NCBI RefSeq assembly: GCF_902497855.1 | Contig: NZ_CABVHU010000006.1 | Coordinates: 270,124-334,123 of the forward strand | Direction: 5' to 3' | Length of the DNA: 64,000 nt | From: Pseudomonas fluorescens | GTDB taxonomy: Bacteria > Pseudomonadota > Gammaproteobacteria > Pseudomonadales > Pseudomonadaceae | Part shown: positions 26,906 to 35,636 of the stretch, one piece after another | Position numbering within the stretch: the stretch's first letter is position 1 | Layout of the letters: every line of letters starts with the position of its first letter | Program-made: the position numbers and the translations under genes | Notes under the pieces: model-generated | Seen by the model: only the letters and a program-made list of their open reading frames with translations | Database searches by the model: none | What the model was told of the DNA's origin: nothing

Positions 26906-26948
26906 GGGTGCTAGGGGTCGAGTGTTCGAATCACTCCGTGCCGACCAT
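26906..26948 (+). repeat. att repeat 2: tRNA 3' end, junction island B/C
   Basis: 43-bp copy of the tRNA 3' segment with an intact T arm (GAGTG TTCGAAT CACTC). One base in the acceptor strand differs (GTGCCG instead of GTCCCG). The flanks differ from repeat 1 on the left and resemble it on the right, as expected for a junction between two tandem islands. Confidence 0.87.
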
Positions 26949-26955
26949 ATAAATC

Positions 26956-26992
26956 AAGGGGTTGCGAGATTTTATCTCGCGACCCCTTTTTA
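26956..26992 (+). terminator. Rho-independent terminator at left end of island C
   Basis: Stem AAGGGGTTGCGAGA / TCTCGCGACCCCTT with loop TTTTA and a T run, 8 bases after att repeat 2. It is the counterpart of 1747-1784; two compensating changes (GGGG/CCCC rather than GGG/CCC) keep the stem paired. The next 150 bp (to about 27130) resemble the left end of island B and hold no gene. Confidence 0.85.
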
Positions 26993-27149
26993 TTTTTGAC
27001 CATTTTTACCCCCATTAATCGGCTGGCTCTGAGTGGAATCCTCACTGCATTCGTGTGAGTTGATGCCAGCTTTGGCGCTCTAGCACGGTGTTTAGGACCG
27101 ACGTTATCTTCCTTTCCTGGGTTTTTTGAGTGACTAAGGCTGTTCTCTC

Positions 27150-28052
27150 TTATTGAGAACCATAGCCAATGGGTTCAAGAAGTAGCTCACTCATCAAACT
27201 GAACACCGTGGTCTTCACTGCACTGTTTAGATCAACCCAGGCAAGGCCAGTGGTTGCTCGGTAGTTCCCCAGTTCCAAGGGTTTGGAAATGACATTGGCG
27301 GGCAGCGCCCGCCCGGCATGGGCGGGTAGTAACCCGACGCCGAGTCCGGCGGAAACCAGCGCGAGCATCGTGGTGAATTCACCCAGTTCCGAGGCGATTT
27401 CCAGCTGTGCGCCGTGGCTGCTCAGGGTTTGCATCAGCCCATCGTAAAAGCCTGGCGCGTAACGCCTGGCCAAGATGAAAACGGGCACTTGAGCGAGCGC
27501 TGTCGGGTGCAACGTGTCGCACGAAGCCAGCGGATGATCGCTCGGGAAGGCAACAATGAACGTCTCCTGCAACACTTCTCGGGTCTGAATGCCAGGAATG
27601 ACGGCTGGCAAGCGCATCAACCCGAAATCGAGTCGGCCGTTTTTCAGTGCCGCGGCCTGATCCGGGCCCGGCATATCCTTGAGTTCCAGTTCAATGCGCG
27701 GGAAACGCTTATGCAGCGAGCGGATCAGGGTGGGTAGCAGCTCGGGCAGTACCGAGGATACGAAGCCCAAACGCACACGACCTATTTCCCCTCGCCCTGA
27801 AGCCCTGGCCACATCTGCCGCATGGGCCGATTGATGCAAGGTCGCGCGAGCCTCAGGCAAGAAGATTGCCCCCACTTCCGTCAGTGCTACCGAGTGCCGA
27901 TTGCGCTCGAACAGGCGCACCCCAAGCTCTTCCTCCAGCATCTTGATCTGCATGCTCAGCGCCGGTTGAACGATAGACAGTCGATGGGCTGCGCGACCGA
28001 AATGAAGCTCCTCCGCCAAGGTCACAAATGACCGCAAGTGTTTGATTTCCAT
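27150..28052 (-). CDS. LysR-family regulator of gluconate module
   Basis: 300 residues. Helix-turn-helix 'HFGRAAHRLSIVQPALSMQIKMLEEELG' (18-45), BenM/CatM-like linker and effector domain ('RVRLGFVSSVLPELLP', 'AFPSDHPLA'). It is divergent from idnO across 151 bp, the normal place for its regulator. Effector probably gluconate or a derivative; inferred from the neighbours only. Confidence 0.9.
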   Translation of the reverse strand: MEIKHLRSFVTLAEELHFGRAAHRLSIVQPALSMQIKMLEEELGVRLFERNRHSVALTEVGAIFLPEARATLHQSAHAADVARASGRGEIGRVRLGFVSSVLPELLPTLIRSLHKRFPRIELELKDMPGPDQAAALKNGRLDFGLMRLPAVIPGIQTREVLQETFIVAFPSDHPLASCDTLHPTALAQVPVFILARRYAPGFYDGLMQTLSSHGAQLEIASELGEFTTMLALVSAGLGVGLLPAHAGRALPANVISKPLELGNYRATTGLAWVDLNSAVKTTVFSLMSELLLEPIGYGSQ

Positions 28053-28203
28053 GTGAGTGCTCCGGGGCTTGGGGGTGCGCTGGTGAGGTGATCATAGAAT
28101 TTGATCACCAGATCAGCAATGACGATTGGACGGCGTTGAAGGGCTAGGGTGAAGTGGCAGCAAGGCCCGTAAAAAAATAAACGGCCGTTTTGTGGAGAAC
28201 AGC

Positions 28204-28977
28204 ATGTCATTCAATACCAGTAGCTTCCAGTTGAACGGGCGCAGAGCCCTGATCACCGGTTCGGGCAAGGGCATCGGACTTGAATTGGCCCGGGGTTTGG
28301 GAGCCGCCGGCGCCACCGTGGTGATCAATGATCGCAATAGGGACAAAGCCCGACTCATTGCGAGTCAGTTGCGAGACGAGGGTGTCAGCGCAGAGATCGC
28401 GGTGTTCGACGTCGCGGATCGCGCCCAGCTATTCGAAGCGATAAACAGCTTTGAGGCGCATACCGGGGCCATCGATATCCTGGTTAACAATGCCGGCATT
28501 CAGCGGCGTGCACCGCTGGAAGACTATGACGCTAACGATTGGCACGATCTGATGCGGGTCAATCTGGACGGTGTGTTCCATGTGTCCCAGGCAGTCGCCC
28601 GGCACATGATCACTCGTCGTCGCGGCAAGATCATCAACATTTGTTCAGTGCAGAGCGAACTGGCCCGCCCGACGATCGCTCCCTACGCCGCGTCCAAAGG
28701 CGCGGTGAAAATGCTCACCAAGGGCATGTGCGCCGAATGGGCATGCCACGGTATTCAGGCCAATGGCCTGGCCCCTGGCTACTTTGCGACGGAGATGAAT
28801 CGGGCGCTGGTGGATAATCAGGAGTTTTCCCAATGGCTGTGCAAACGCACGCCGGCGGGTCGTTGGGGGCGCGTCGAGGAGTTGTGTGGTGCCGCAGTAT
28901 TTCTGGCATCCGCCGCCTCCGACTTCATCAACGGCCAAACGATTTTTGTAGACGGAGGATTGACCAGCGTCGTTTGA
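28204..28977 (+). CDS. idnO: Gluconate 5-dehydrogenase (short-chain dehydrogenase)
   Basis: 257 residues, classical SDR. Cofactor motif 'ITGSGKGIGLELARGL', 'NNAG' in 'LVNNAGIQRR', catalytic Ser in 'NICSVQSEL', Tyr and Lys in 'YAASKGAVK'. The end 'LCKRTPAGRWG..ELCGAAVFLASAASDFINGQTIFVDGG' is very close to E. coli IdnO, which interconverts 5-ketogluconate and gluconate with NADPH. It starts a rightward unit with an MFS carrier and gluconokinase. The ATG at 28204 follows 'GTGGAGAACAGC'. Confidence 0.88.
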   Translation: MSFNTSSFQLNGRRALITGSGKGIGLELARGLGAAGATVVINDRNRDKARLIASQLRDEGVSAEIAVFDVADRAQLFEAINSFEAHTGAIDILVNNAGIQRRAPLEDYDANDWHDLMRVNLDGVFHVSQAVARHMITRRRGKIINICSVQSELARPTIAPYAASKGAVKMLTKGMCAEWACHGIQANGLAPGYFATEMNRALVDNQEFSQWLCKRTPAGRWGRVEELCGAAVFLASAASDFINGQTIFVDGGLTSVV

Positions 28978-29019
28978 ATTCAGCACCTGCACCTAAAAAA
29001 ACAACAACAGGGGACACCC

Positions 29020-30339
29020 ATGAGCAATCTCAAAGAGCAGCTACTGCCGCTGGTCGACATTGACGGGCAGGGTACCAACGACACCCGTCAACGATCGAAG
29101 GCCGAAGGCTTTGCACCCAAGCGCTGGTTGTATCTCATTCCGCTGATTTTCATTACCTACAGCCTCGCTTATCTGGACCGTGCCAACTATGGCTTCGCCA
29201 GTGCCGCCGGGATCGAGCAGGACCTGGGCATCACCAAGAGCATGTCCTCGCTGGTCGGGGCATTGTTCTTTCTGGGTTACTTTTTCTTCCAGGTCCCGGG
29301 CGCTATCTACGCGCAGAAATACAGCGTTCGCAAATTGGTGTTCTGGAGCCTGATCTTGTGGGGCTTTTGCGCAATGGCCACGGGACTGGTGACCAATATT
29401 CCGATGTTGATGGTGATCAGGGTGTCGCTGGGGATAGTCGAGGCAGCGGTGATGCCTGCGATGTTGATCTTCATCAGTAACTGGTTCACCCGTAAAGAGC
29501 GCTCGCGCGCCAATACGTTCCTGGTACTCGGCAATCCGGTCACCGTGCTCTGGATGTCTGTGGTCTCGGGGTATTTGATTCACGCCTGGGGCTGGCGCGA
29601 GATGTTTGTGATCGAAGGCGCGCCAGCGGTTCTGTGGGCGTTTGTCTGGTGGCGTCTGGCGCGGGACAAGCCCGAGCAGGTCGACTGGCTGACTCAGCAG
29701 GAAAAAACCCAGTTGGCCGCGACACTGGCGGACGAACAGAAAGGCATGAAGGTGGTTCGCAATTATCGCCAGGCATTCACCAGCCCGGTAGTGATACAGC
29801 TTTGCTGCGTACACGCGCTGTGGAGCATAGGCGTCTATGGATTCATTATGTGGCTACCGACCATCATCAAACAGGCAGCGGCTGCAGATATTGTCACGGT
29901 CGGCTGGTTGAGTGCTGTTCCTTATGTCGCTGCCGTCGTCGCCATGCTCGCGGTGTCCTGGGCGTCAGATAAATCCCAGCAACGTAAACATTTTGTCTGG
30001 CCGCTTCTGGCGCTGGGTGCGCTGGCGTTCTTCTGCTCGTACTTGCTCGGCTCGAGCCATTTCTGGCTGTCGTTTGCTTTGCTGACCATCGCTGGGGCTG
30101 CTTTGTACGCGCCCTACGGACCGTTTTTTGCGCTTATTCCGGAAATTCTTCCGTCCAATGTATTCGGTGGTGCGATTGGCTTGATCAACGCTTGCGGGGC
30201 ATTAGGTGCCTTTATCGGCTCGTGGATCGTTGGCTATTTGATCGGCCTCACCGGCAACCCCGGAGCGGCCTATATTTTCATGACGGTAGGTGTACTTTCT
30301 TCGGCGCTGCTCATGGCTTGGGTGAAGGTACGGCGATGA
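29020..30339 (+). CDS. MFS transporter, anion:cation symporter type (sugar acid uptake)
   Basis: 439 residues with a 39-residue soluble start and about 12 helices. The helix 1-2 stretch 'AYLDRANYGFASAAGIEQDLGI' and 'FTRKERSRANTFLVLGNPVT' are typical of the ACS family carriers for galactonate, hexuronate and related acids. It lies 42 bases after idnO and overlaps gntK by ATGA. It is the probable importer of gluconate or 5-ketogluconate for the two enzymes. Confidence 0.88.
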   Translation: MSNLKEQLLPLVDIDGQGTNDTRQRSKAEGFAPKRWLYLIPLIFITYSLAYLDRANYGFASAAGIEQDLGITKSMSSLVGALFFLGYFFFQVPGAIYAQKYSVRKLVFWSLILWGFCAMATGLVTNIPMLMVIRVSLGIVEAAVMPAMLIFISNWFTRKERSRANTFLVLGNPVTVLWMSVVSGYLIHAWGWREMFVIEGAPAVLWAFVWWRLARDKPEQVDWLTQQEKTQLAATLADEQKGMKVVRNYRQAFTSPVVIQLCCVHALWSIGVYGFIMWLPTIIKQAAAADIVTVGWLSAVPYVAAVVAMLAVSWASDKSQQRKHFVWPLLALGALAFFCSYLLGSSHFWLSFALLTIAGAALYAPYGPFFALIPEILPSNVFGGAIGLINACGALGAFIGSWIVGYLIGLTGNPGAAYIFMTVGVLSSALLMAWVKVRR

Positions 30340-30923
30340 ATCACGAGATTGACGATACAGATGTTATCGAGTCCGGCAACTTGTCAGTAGCCGTTGTGGT
30401 CATGGGCGTTGCCGGATGTGGAAAGTCGAGTGTCGCCAGCGCAATCGCCAACAGGTTGGGCGGCATCTTGATCGAGGGGGATAGATTTCACCCAGAAGAA
30501 AACATCCAGAAGATGCGAGACGGTATCTCTTTGACCGATGCTGATCGGGTTGCATGGCTCGCGTCACTCAACGAAGCGTTGCGCCGTGCAGTTGCCGCGG
30601 GACGATTGCCGATACTGGCTTGTTCTGCCTTGAAACAGCGCTATCGTGATGCCCTGGGAAACGGTCTTTCCTCGCTTGCGACGGTGTTTCTTCAACTACC
30701 TCAATCAGTGGCCGAAACCCGTGTTTTATCACGGGCCGATCACTACATGCCGGCATCCCTCGTGACGAGTCAATATGCTGATCTGGAACCGCCGCAAGCT
30801 GGGAGACACGTTATTTCTATCGACGCAACGCTGCCACTGCGGGACATCGTCGCTCAGCTGGAGTCATGGTGGCATCTGCGACAGCGAACTGCTGCAAGGG
30901 GTAAATTTTCCAGCAGCAGGTAA
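30336..30923 (+). CDS. gntK: Gluconokinase
   Basis: 195 residues. Walker A 'GVAGCGKSSVASAIA', then 'GDRFHPEENIQKMRDGISLTDADRVAWL', which is the hallmark of GntK/IdnK gluconokinases, and 'ACSALKQRYRDAL'. It phosphorylates D-gluconate to 6-phosphogluconate for the Entner-Doudoroff or pentose phosphate route. The start overlaps the MFS stop (ATGA 30336-30339). With idnO it forms a complete uptake-to-6-phosphogluconate unit. Confidence 0.92.
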   Translation: MNHEIDDTDVIESGNLSVAVVVMGVAGCGKSSVASAIANRLGGILIEGDRFHPEENIQKMRDGISLTDADRVAWLASLNEALRRAVAAGRLPILACSALKQRYRDALGNGLSSLATVFLQLPQSVAETRVLSRADHYMPASLVTSQYADLEPPQAGRHVISIDATLPLRDIVAQLESWWHLRQRTAARGKFSSSR

Positions 30924-30985
30924 CTCGTTAGTGGGGCCTGGAGTCATTCGATTTGCACTCGATACGTGTCTGGTTTTCCGCACCA

Positions 30986-31017
30986 GATAAAAAGCGCCAC
31001 TCATTTGAGTCGCGCTT
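30986..31017 (-). terminator. Terminator after the porin gene (bidirectional stem)
   Basis: Near-perfect stem AAGCGCCACTC / GAGTCGCGCTT in the gap between convergent gntK and the OprD porin gene. On the minus strand it is followed by TTTTTATC, so it should end the long leftward gal operon. It can also fold in gntK mRNA. Confidence 0.7.
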
Positions 31018-31065
31018 GTATTTCTACGTTGTAATGGCCACTCCAATCTCCAGTGGAGAAATCGC

Positions 31066-32295
31066 TCAAAACAACGAAAACGAGTAACTGGCGATCAACC
31101 GGTTTTCATCGATGTCGCGGCCGTCGTCGCTGCGGTAGGTCGCATTGCGCCAGCGAACAGAGACGCCCTTCAGGAAGTCTTGAAAAGCGTAGGTCACGTC
31201 GATGTCACGTTCCCATTCCTTTTCGGCGCCCGGTTTGTCCAGGTCCGTCCCGCGGATGTAGGCAGTGAAAAATGTCAGGCCAGGAATGCCCATAGGCGCG
31301 AAGTTGTAACCGTAGCGCAATTGCCAGCTGCGTTCGCCAGCGCTACCGAAGTCATGGTATTGCACGTAGTTGGGCAGGTAGGGGTTGTTGATGTAGGGGA
31401 AGCCGGTTGCACCCTTCATGACTTGATAAGTGGCCATTACGCTGTGGCCGCTATCGAAGTTGTAGCCCACAGCCGCGGAATAGGCCCGGTTATCGACCTC
31501 GCCACCTTTTGCGGCTCCGATATCGCGACTGGAGAAGGCGCGTAAATCGGTGGTCACTTTGCCTTTTCCGAGGCGTGTGGTGTGAATCAGACCGAGGAAT
31601 TGCTGGCGATACACATCATCCAGTGCGCCGTAGTAATAGCTACCGGTCAGTGTCGGAGTGATTTGATAGCTGCCGCCACCATAACGGAAGTGGTCACCGA
31701 CGCCGGTGGCCCGATAACGTCCGTCCTTGGCCGCGATGCCGATGTCCCGTTGATCGGTAGAGTCTGGGGTGACGGTTTTATCAAACTGAGCGACGTTCAC
31801 CGTCAAATGTTCGATTTCGCTGGAGCTGACCTGCGTGCCCTGGAAAGTCTGGGGAAACAGCCGACTACCATTGAATTGCAGGACGGGCACCCTAGGCAGT
31901 GCGATGCCGTAAGTCAGGGTGGTTTTGGAAAACCTAGCCTTGGCTGCGAGTCCGCCTTTGGAGTATTCATCAGCGGCCTCACCGGACGCGCGCCGGGGCA
32001 ATAATCCGCTGCCAGAGCGGTCGGGGCTGGAGTCCAATTGGTAGCCGGCGTATCCCAGCGCATCGACGCCCAACCCAATCGTTCCCTGGGTAAACCCGGA
32101 CTCATAGTTGAGCAAAAAGCCCTGGGCCCATTCATCTCTCTTGGATACACCAACGCCATCTCGAAAGTCGCCGTTATAGTAGAAATTACGTGCTTCGACG
32201 CTCGCCTTGCTGTCTTCGATAAAGCCTGCGGCCATCGAGGAAATGCTCCAGCAGACACCCGGTACAAACATTGCGATAGACAGGGTACGGTTCAT
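31066..32295 (-). CDS. OprD-family outer-membrane porin
   Basis: 409 residues. The signal peptide ends near 'SSMAAGFIEDSKAS', and 'FIEDSKASVEARNFYYNGDFR' is the standard mature start of OprD porins. The C-terminus 'ENRLIASYSFSLF' ends in Phe. OprD members pass basic amino acids or, in the OpdK subgroup, aromatic and other carboxylates. As last gene after dctA and ligI it probably admits an aromatic or tricarboxylic acid. It resembles the porin at 54361, including the last strands, but is clearly diverged. Confidence 0.92.
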   Translation of the reverse strand: MNRTLSIAMFVPGVCWSISSMAAGFIEDSKASVEARNFYYNGDFRDGVGVSKRDEWAQGFLLNYESGFTQGTIGLGVDALGYAGYQLDSSPDRSGSGLLPRRASGEAADEYSKGGLAAKARFSKTTLTYGIALPRVPVLQFNGSRLFPQTFQGTQVSSSEIEHLTVNVAQFDKTVTPDSTDQRDIGIAAKDGRYRATGVGDHFRYGGGSYQITPTLTGSYYYGALDDVYRQQFLGLIHTTRLGKGKVTTDLRAFSSRDIGAAKGGEVDNRAYSAAVGYNFDSGHSVMATYQVMKGATGFPYINNPYLPNYVQYHDFGSAGERSWQLRYGYNFAPMGIPGLTFFTAYIRGTDLDKPGAEKEWERDIDVTYAFQDFLKGVSVRWRNATYRSDDGRDIDENRLIASYSFSLF

Positions 32296-32379
32296 TTTTA
32301 TTATTTTCCTGACACGACGAGCCGCTGTTCGGTACTGGACCGAACAGGCACTCGATTGGAAGTTGTTAGGGGGAGGGTG

Positions 32380-33693
32380 TTAAGCCTTGCAGCCCAGCTC
32401 TTGAGCCAGTTTTTTGCGGTCCAGCTCTTTTTCCCAAGCGGAGACCACCAGCGTTGCCACGCCGTTGCCTACCAGGTTGGTCATGGCCAGCCCTGTGCCC
32501 ATGAATCGGTGGATGCCGAGGATCAACACCATGCCGGCCACGGGAACGATTGGTACGACCATCAAGGTGCTGGTCAACATCACGAAGGCTGCACCGGACA
32601 CCCCGCTGGCCCCTTTGGAGGTCAGCATCGCCACGATCACCAGAGTCAGTTGCTGAGACAGGGTCAAGTCGATGTTCAGCGCTTGGGAAATGAACAGCAC
32701 TGCCATCGTCAGGTAGATGTTCGTGCCATCGAGGTTGAACGAATAACCGGTCGGAATCACCAGGCCCACGACGGGTTTGGAGCAACCGAGGCGTTCCATT
32801 TTGTCCATGATCTGCGGCAGAACCACTTCTGAGGAACTGGTGCCCAGCACCACCAGCAATTCCTCTTTGATGTAGGCGAGGAAACGCAGAATGCTGAAGC
32901 CGCAAAGCCGTGCAACGCCACCGAGTACAACGACCACGAAAAATATGCAGAGTAAGTAGAAACTGCCAATCAATTTCAGTAGCGGCAGTAGCGATTCGAC
33001 GCCGTAAGTGCCGACGGTAAACGCGATGGCACCGAAAGCACCAATCGCAGACAGTTTGGCGATGATGTGAACGATGCGGAAAAACACTCCTGACAAGCCT
33101 TCGATGATGTCGTACACCGGCTTGCCTTTCTCTCCCATAGCCGACAGCGCACACCCGAACAGCACCGAGACCAGCAAGATGCACAGCACGTTGCCCTCAG
33201 AGAATGCCTGGGTGAACGTACTGGGGATGATGCCCATCAGGAAGTCGACCATGTGCAGGTGCTGGGCTTTTTCCGCGAACCCGGTGACGGCTGAGGCGTC
33301 GAGCGTATTGACGTCAACGTTGAAGCCGCCACCGGGGTTGAACAAGTGGCCGCCGATCAACCCGATCAGTAGCGAGACCGTCGAAATGATTTCGAAGTAC
33401 AGCAGCGCCTTGCCGCCGACACGGCCGACCTTTTTCAAATCCCGCATGCCGGCGATGCCGGTGACCACCGTACAGAAAACGACGGGGCCGATGATCATCT
33501 TGATCAGTTTGATGAACGCATCGCCCAACGGTTTGAGGTCAGCAGCGAAGTCAGGCCAGAAGTGACCGACAAGCACACCAACGACGATCCCCAGCAGGAC
33601 CTGGAAATACATCGCACGGTAAAACGGTTGCTTGGTCTTTACGTTAGCGCTGGTCGGTGTCTCGACCTGAGCGGGCACAGGGATAGGATTCAT
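32380..33693 (-). CDS. dctA: C4-dicarboxylate:cation symporter, DctA type
   Basis: 437 residues of the DAACS family. Markers: '[26 protein letters not shown]', the Ser-rich reentrant loop '[16 protein letters not shown]', '[16 protein letters not shown]', and '[22 protein letters not shown]'. DctA takes up succinate, fumarate, malate and orotate. Placed between the lactonase and a porin in a gallate/PDC operon, it more likely carries a pathway di- or tricarboxylate here than serving as the housekeeping DctA, which is normally encoded elsewhere. Confidence 0.93.
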   Translation of the reverse strand: MNPIPVPAQVETPTSANVKTKQPFYRAMYFQVLLGIVVGVLVGHFWPDFAADLKPLGDAFIKLIKMIIGPVVFCTVVTGIAGMRDLKKVGRVGGKALLYFEIISTVSLLIGLIGGHLFNPGGGFNVDVNTLDASAVTGFAEKAQHLHMVDFLMGIIPSTFTQAFSEGNVLCILLVSVLFGCALSAMGEKGKPVYDIIEGLSGVFFRIVHIIAKLSAIGAFGAIAFTVGTYGVESLLPLLKLIGSFYLLCIFFVVVVLGGVARLCGFSILRFLAYIKEELLVVLGTSSSEVVLPQIMDKMERLGCSKPVVGLVIPTGYSFNLDGTNIYLTMAVLFISQALNIDLTLSQQLTLVIVAMLTSKGASGVSGAAFVMLTSTLMVVPIVPVAGMVLILGIHRFMGTGLAMTNLVGNGVATLVVSAWEKELDRKKLAQELGCKA

Positions 33694-33746
33694 AAGGTTT
33701 ACTCACTGCCATCTTATTGTTGGAGGTGTGGCAAAAGGTCCTGCTG

Positions 33747-34610
33747 TCAGCGTCCGTACAGTTTCAGCGGGTTATCGATCAATAGTTTCTGGCGCAATGA
33801 CGGAGCGGTGCAGAAGCGGAACATCAGATCCACCAGACCGCCATCGTTGGGCATGTCTTTGCTGATATTGGGATGTGGCCAATCGGTGCCCCACAGCACG
33901 CGATCCGGTGCTACCTGGATCAGTCGTTCGGCGAAGGGGATAGCATCATCGAACGGTCGACGACCGCTGGACACTCGCTCGGCGCCACACACCTTGACCC
34001 AGGCCAGGGGATTTTCCATCAGATCGAGCAGCGCCAGGAAGGACGATTGTTCAACGCCTTCTTCAGCCTTGACCCGACCCATGTGATCGATGATGAATGG
34101 CACGGGGATCCGGGCCAGGCGATCGACATAGGTCAGGATGTCCTGAGCGTCGAGATGCAGCACCACATGCCAGCCCAACGGCGCGAGCCGATCGACGGTG
34201 CGATCAAAAACCTCCAGATCGGGTGCGCCGCCCAGATGCGCGACAAAATTGAAACGAACCCCGCGCACACCGCCGGCATCCATCTCGGCGAGTTGGGCGT
34301 CGGTTTCGCTGCCGTCGACGATTGCCACGCCGCGATAACGTCCGTCGCTACGGGCAATGGCATCGAGCATGGCGCGGTTATCAGTGCCGTGGCAGCTGGC
34401 CTGGACGATAACGCCACGGCTGAACCCCAGGTGATCGTGCAACGCTCGCAAGGTTTCAAAAGGAGCGTCGGGCGGGGTGTAGCTGCGGTCGGCGGCGTAA
34501 GGGAATTGAGCGGCAGGGCCGAACACGTGGCAGTGTGCGTCCCAGGCACCCGCTGGCAGGGCATGCGCAGGTTGGGTGGGATTGGAATCCGGAGCCAGGC
34601 AACTTTTCAT
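33747..34610 (-). CDS. ligI: 2-pyrone-4,6-dicarboxylate lactonase-like amidohydrolase
   Basis: 287 residues of the cog3618 amidohydrolase group. 'AWDAHCHVFGPAAQFPYA' supplies the HxH motif, followed by 'YTPPDAPFETLRALHDHLG', 'VQASCHGTDNRAMLDA', the His in 'FIIDHMGRVKA', and the catalytic Asp in 'LWGTDWPHPN'. These fit LigI, which opens 2-pyrone-4,6-dicarboxylate to 4-oxalomesaconate, the substrate of the tautomerase/hydratase encoded upstream. The ATG at 34610 is preceded by 'AGGACACCTG'; an upstream in-frame ATG at 34682 lacks family sequence. It lies 114 bases after the LysR gene in the same direction. Confidence 0.85.
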   Translation of the reverse strand: MKSCLAPDSNPTQPAHALPAGAWDAHCHVFGPAAQFPYAADRSYTPPDAPFETLRALHDHLGFSRGVIVQASCHGTDNRAMLDAIARSDGRYRGVAIVDGSETDAQLAEMDAGGVRGVRFNFVAHLGGAPDLEVFDRTVDRLAPLGWHVVLHLDAQDILTYVDRLARIPVPFIIDHMGRVKAEEGVEQSSFLALLDLMENPLAWVKVCGAERVSSGRRPFDDAIPFAERLIQVAPDRVLWGTDWPHPNISKDMPNDGGLVDLMFRFCTAPSLRQKLLIDNPLKLYGR

Positions 34611-34724
34611 CAGGTGTCCTTTATTGATCTGCGTTTGAAAGCGATATCTGATGTTCGGCTTTGCAAGCGTCTCGAACAACAAAGCCCAAGTACTAGCAGC
34701 TATGCTGTTTTTGCATGCGTGACA

Positions 34725-35609
34725 TCAAGGTATGCATATCTCACGGACCATCGCCAACGTCTTCTCAGCCAGACGCGTCAGCGGTCGCTGCTCGGATGTC
34801 GCGATAAACAAATGGGTAGGGATGGACGGTTCGACAATCTGCGCCGCTTTCAATCCGTCGGGCAGGCTGTTGCGGGCGGCGAGGGCAGATCGGAACAACA
34901 CGCCGTAACCCATGCCCAGATTGATCAGCTCCAGGAGCGAGGGAATGCTGTCGATTTCCAGGCACACATCCAGTTTGATGTCGTGGCGTGAGGCCTGGGT
35001 TTCGACCAGTCGACGCAGCGAATGAGGTTCGCTGGGAATGATCAGTGGATAGCGCCCAAGGTCTTGCATCGCGACCGTGTCAGGCAGGTCCGAGTTGGAG
35101 GCGCCGATCAACATCAATGGCTCAGAGTGGATGTGTTCGTAGTGCAACTGCGCACTGTGGGCGGGGTTGAACAGGAGGGCGAAATCCAGACGGCCCAGCA
35201 ACAGCCACTCTCGCATGGAATGACTCAAACCCTCCTTGATACCCAAGGAACAACCGGGGAATCGCTCGCGAAAGGCGGACACCAGGGCCACGGTGTGGCG
35301 TCGGGAAATGCTCGGTGGAAGCCCGATCACCACTTTGCCGGACAAAGTATCGCGTTGCTCGCGCAACTCTTCGCGAGCCACTTGCACCTGCCGCAAGATA
35401 CCTTTTCCGTGATCGAACAGCCGCTGGCCGGAAGCCGTCAGCAACACGCCACGGCCATGGCGCAGCAGCAGATGCTCCTGTAATTCAACTTCCAGTTGTC
35501 GAACCTGGCGGCTGACCACCGACTGGGAGATATTCAATACCGCGGCCGCTTTGGTAAAGCTTCCGAATTCGGCGACCCGTACGAAACATTCGAGTTGTTT
35601 TAAGTCCAT
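34725..35609 (-). CDS. LysR-family regulator inside the gal/PDC operon
   Basis: 294 residues, single N-terminal helix-turn-helix 'SFTKAAAVLNISQSVVSRQVRQLEVELQ' and the 'DTLSGKVVIGLPPSISR' linker typical of the CbbR/NAC-like group. It sits in line between the DUF1932 dehydrogenase (27 bases away) and ligI (114 bases), an unusual internal position. It may be co-transcribed and act on the ligI-dctA-porin half of the operon. Confidence 0.9.
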   Translation of the reverse strand: MDLKQLECFVRVAEFGSFTKAAAVLNISQSVVSRQVRQLEVELQEHLLLRHGRGVLLTASGQRLFDHGKGILRQVQVAREELREQRDTLSGKVVIGLPPSISRRHTVALVSAFRERFPGCSLGIKEGLSHSMREWLLLGRLDFALLFNPAHSAQLHYEHIHSEPLMLIGASNSDLPDTVAMQDLGRYPLIIPSEPHSLRRLVETQASRHDIKLDVCLEIDSIPSLLELINLGMGYGVLFRSALAARNSLPDGLKAAQIVEPSIPTHLFIATSEQRPLTRLAEKTLAMVREICIP

Positions 35610-35636
35610 GAGCCGTTCTCGGGGGAAAAGGTCATG

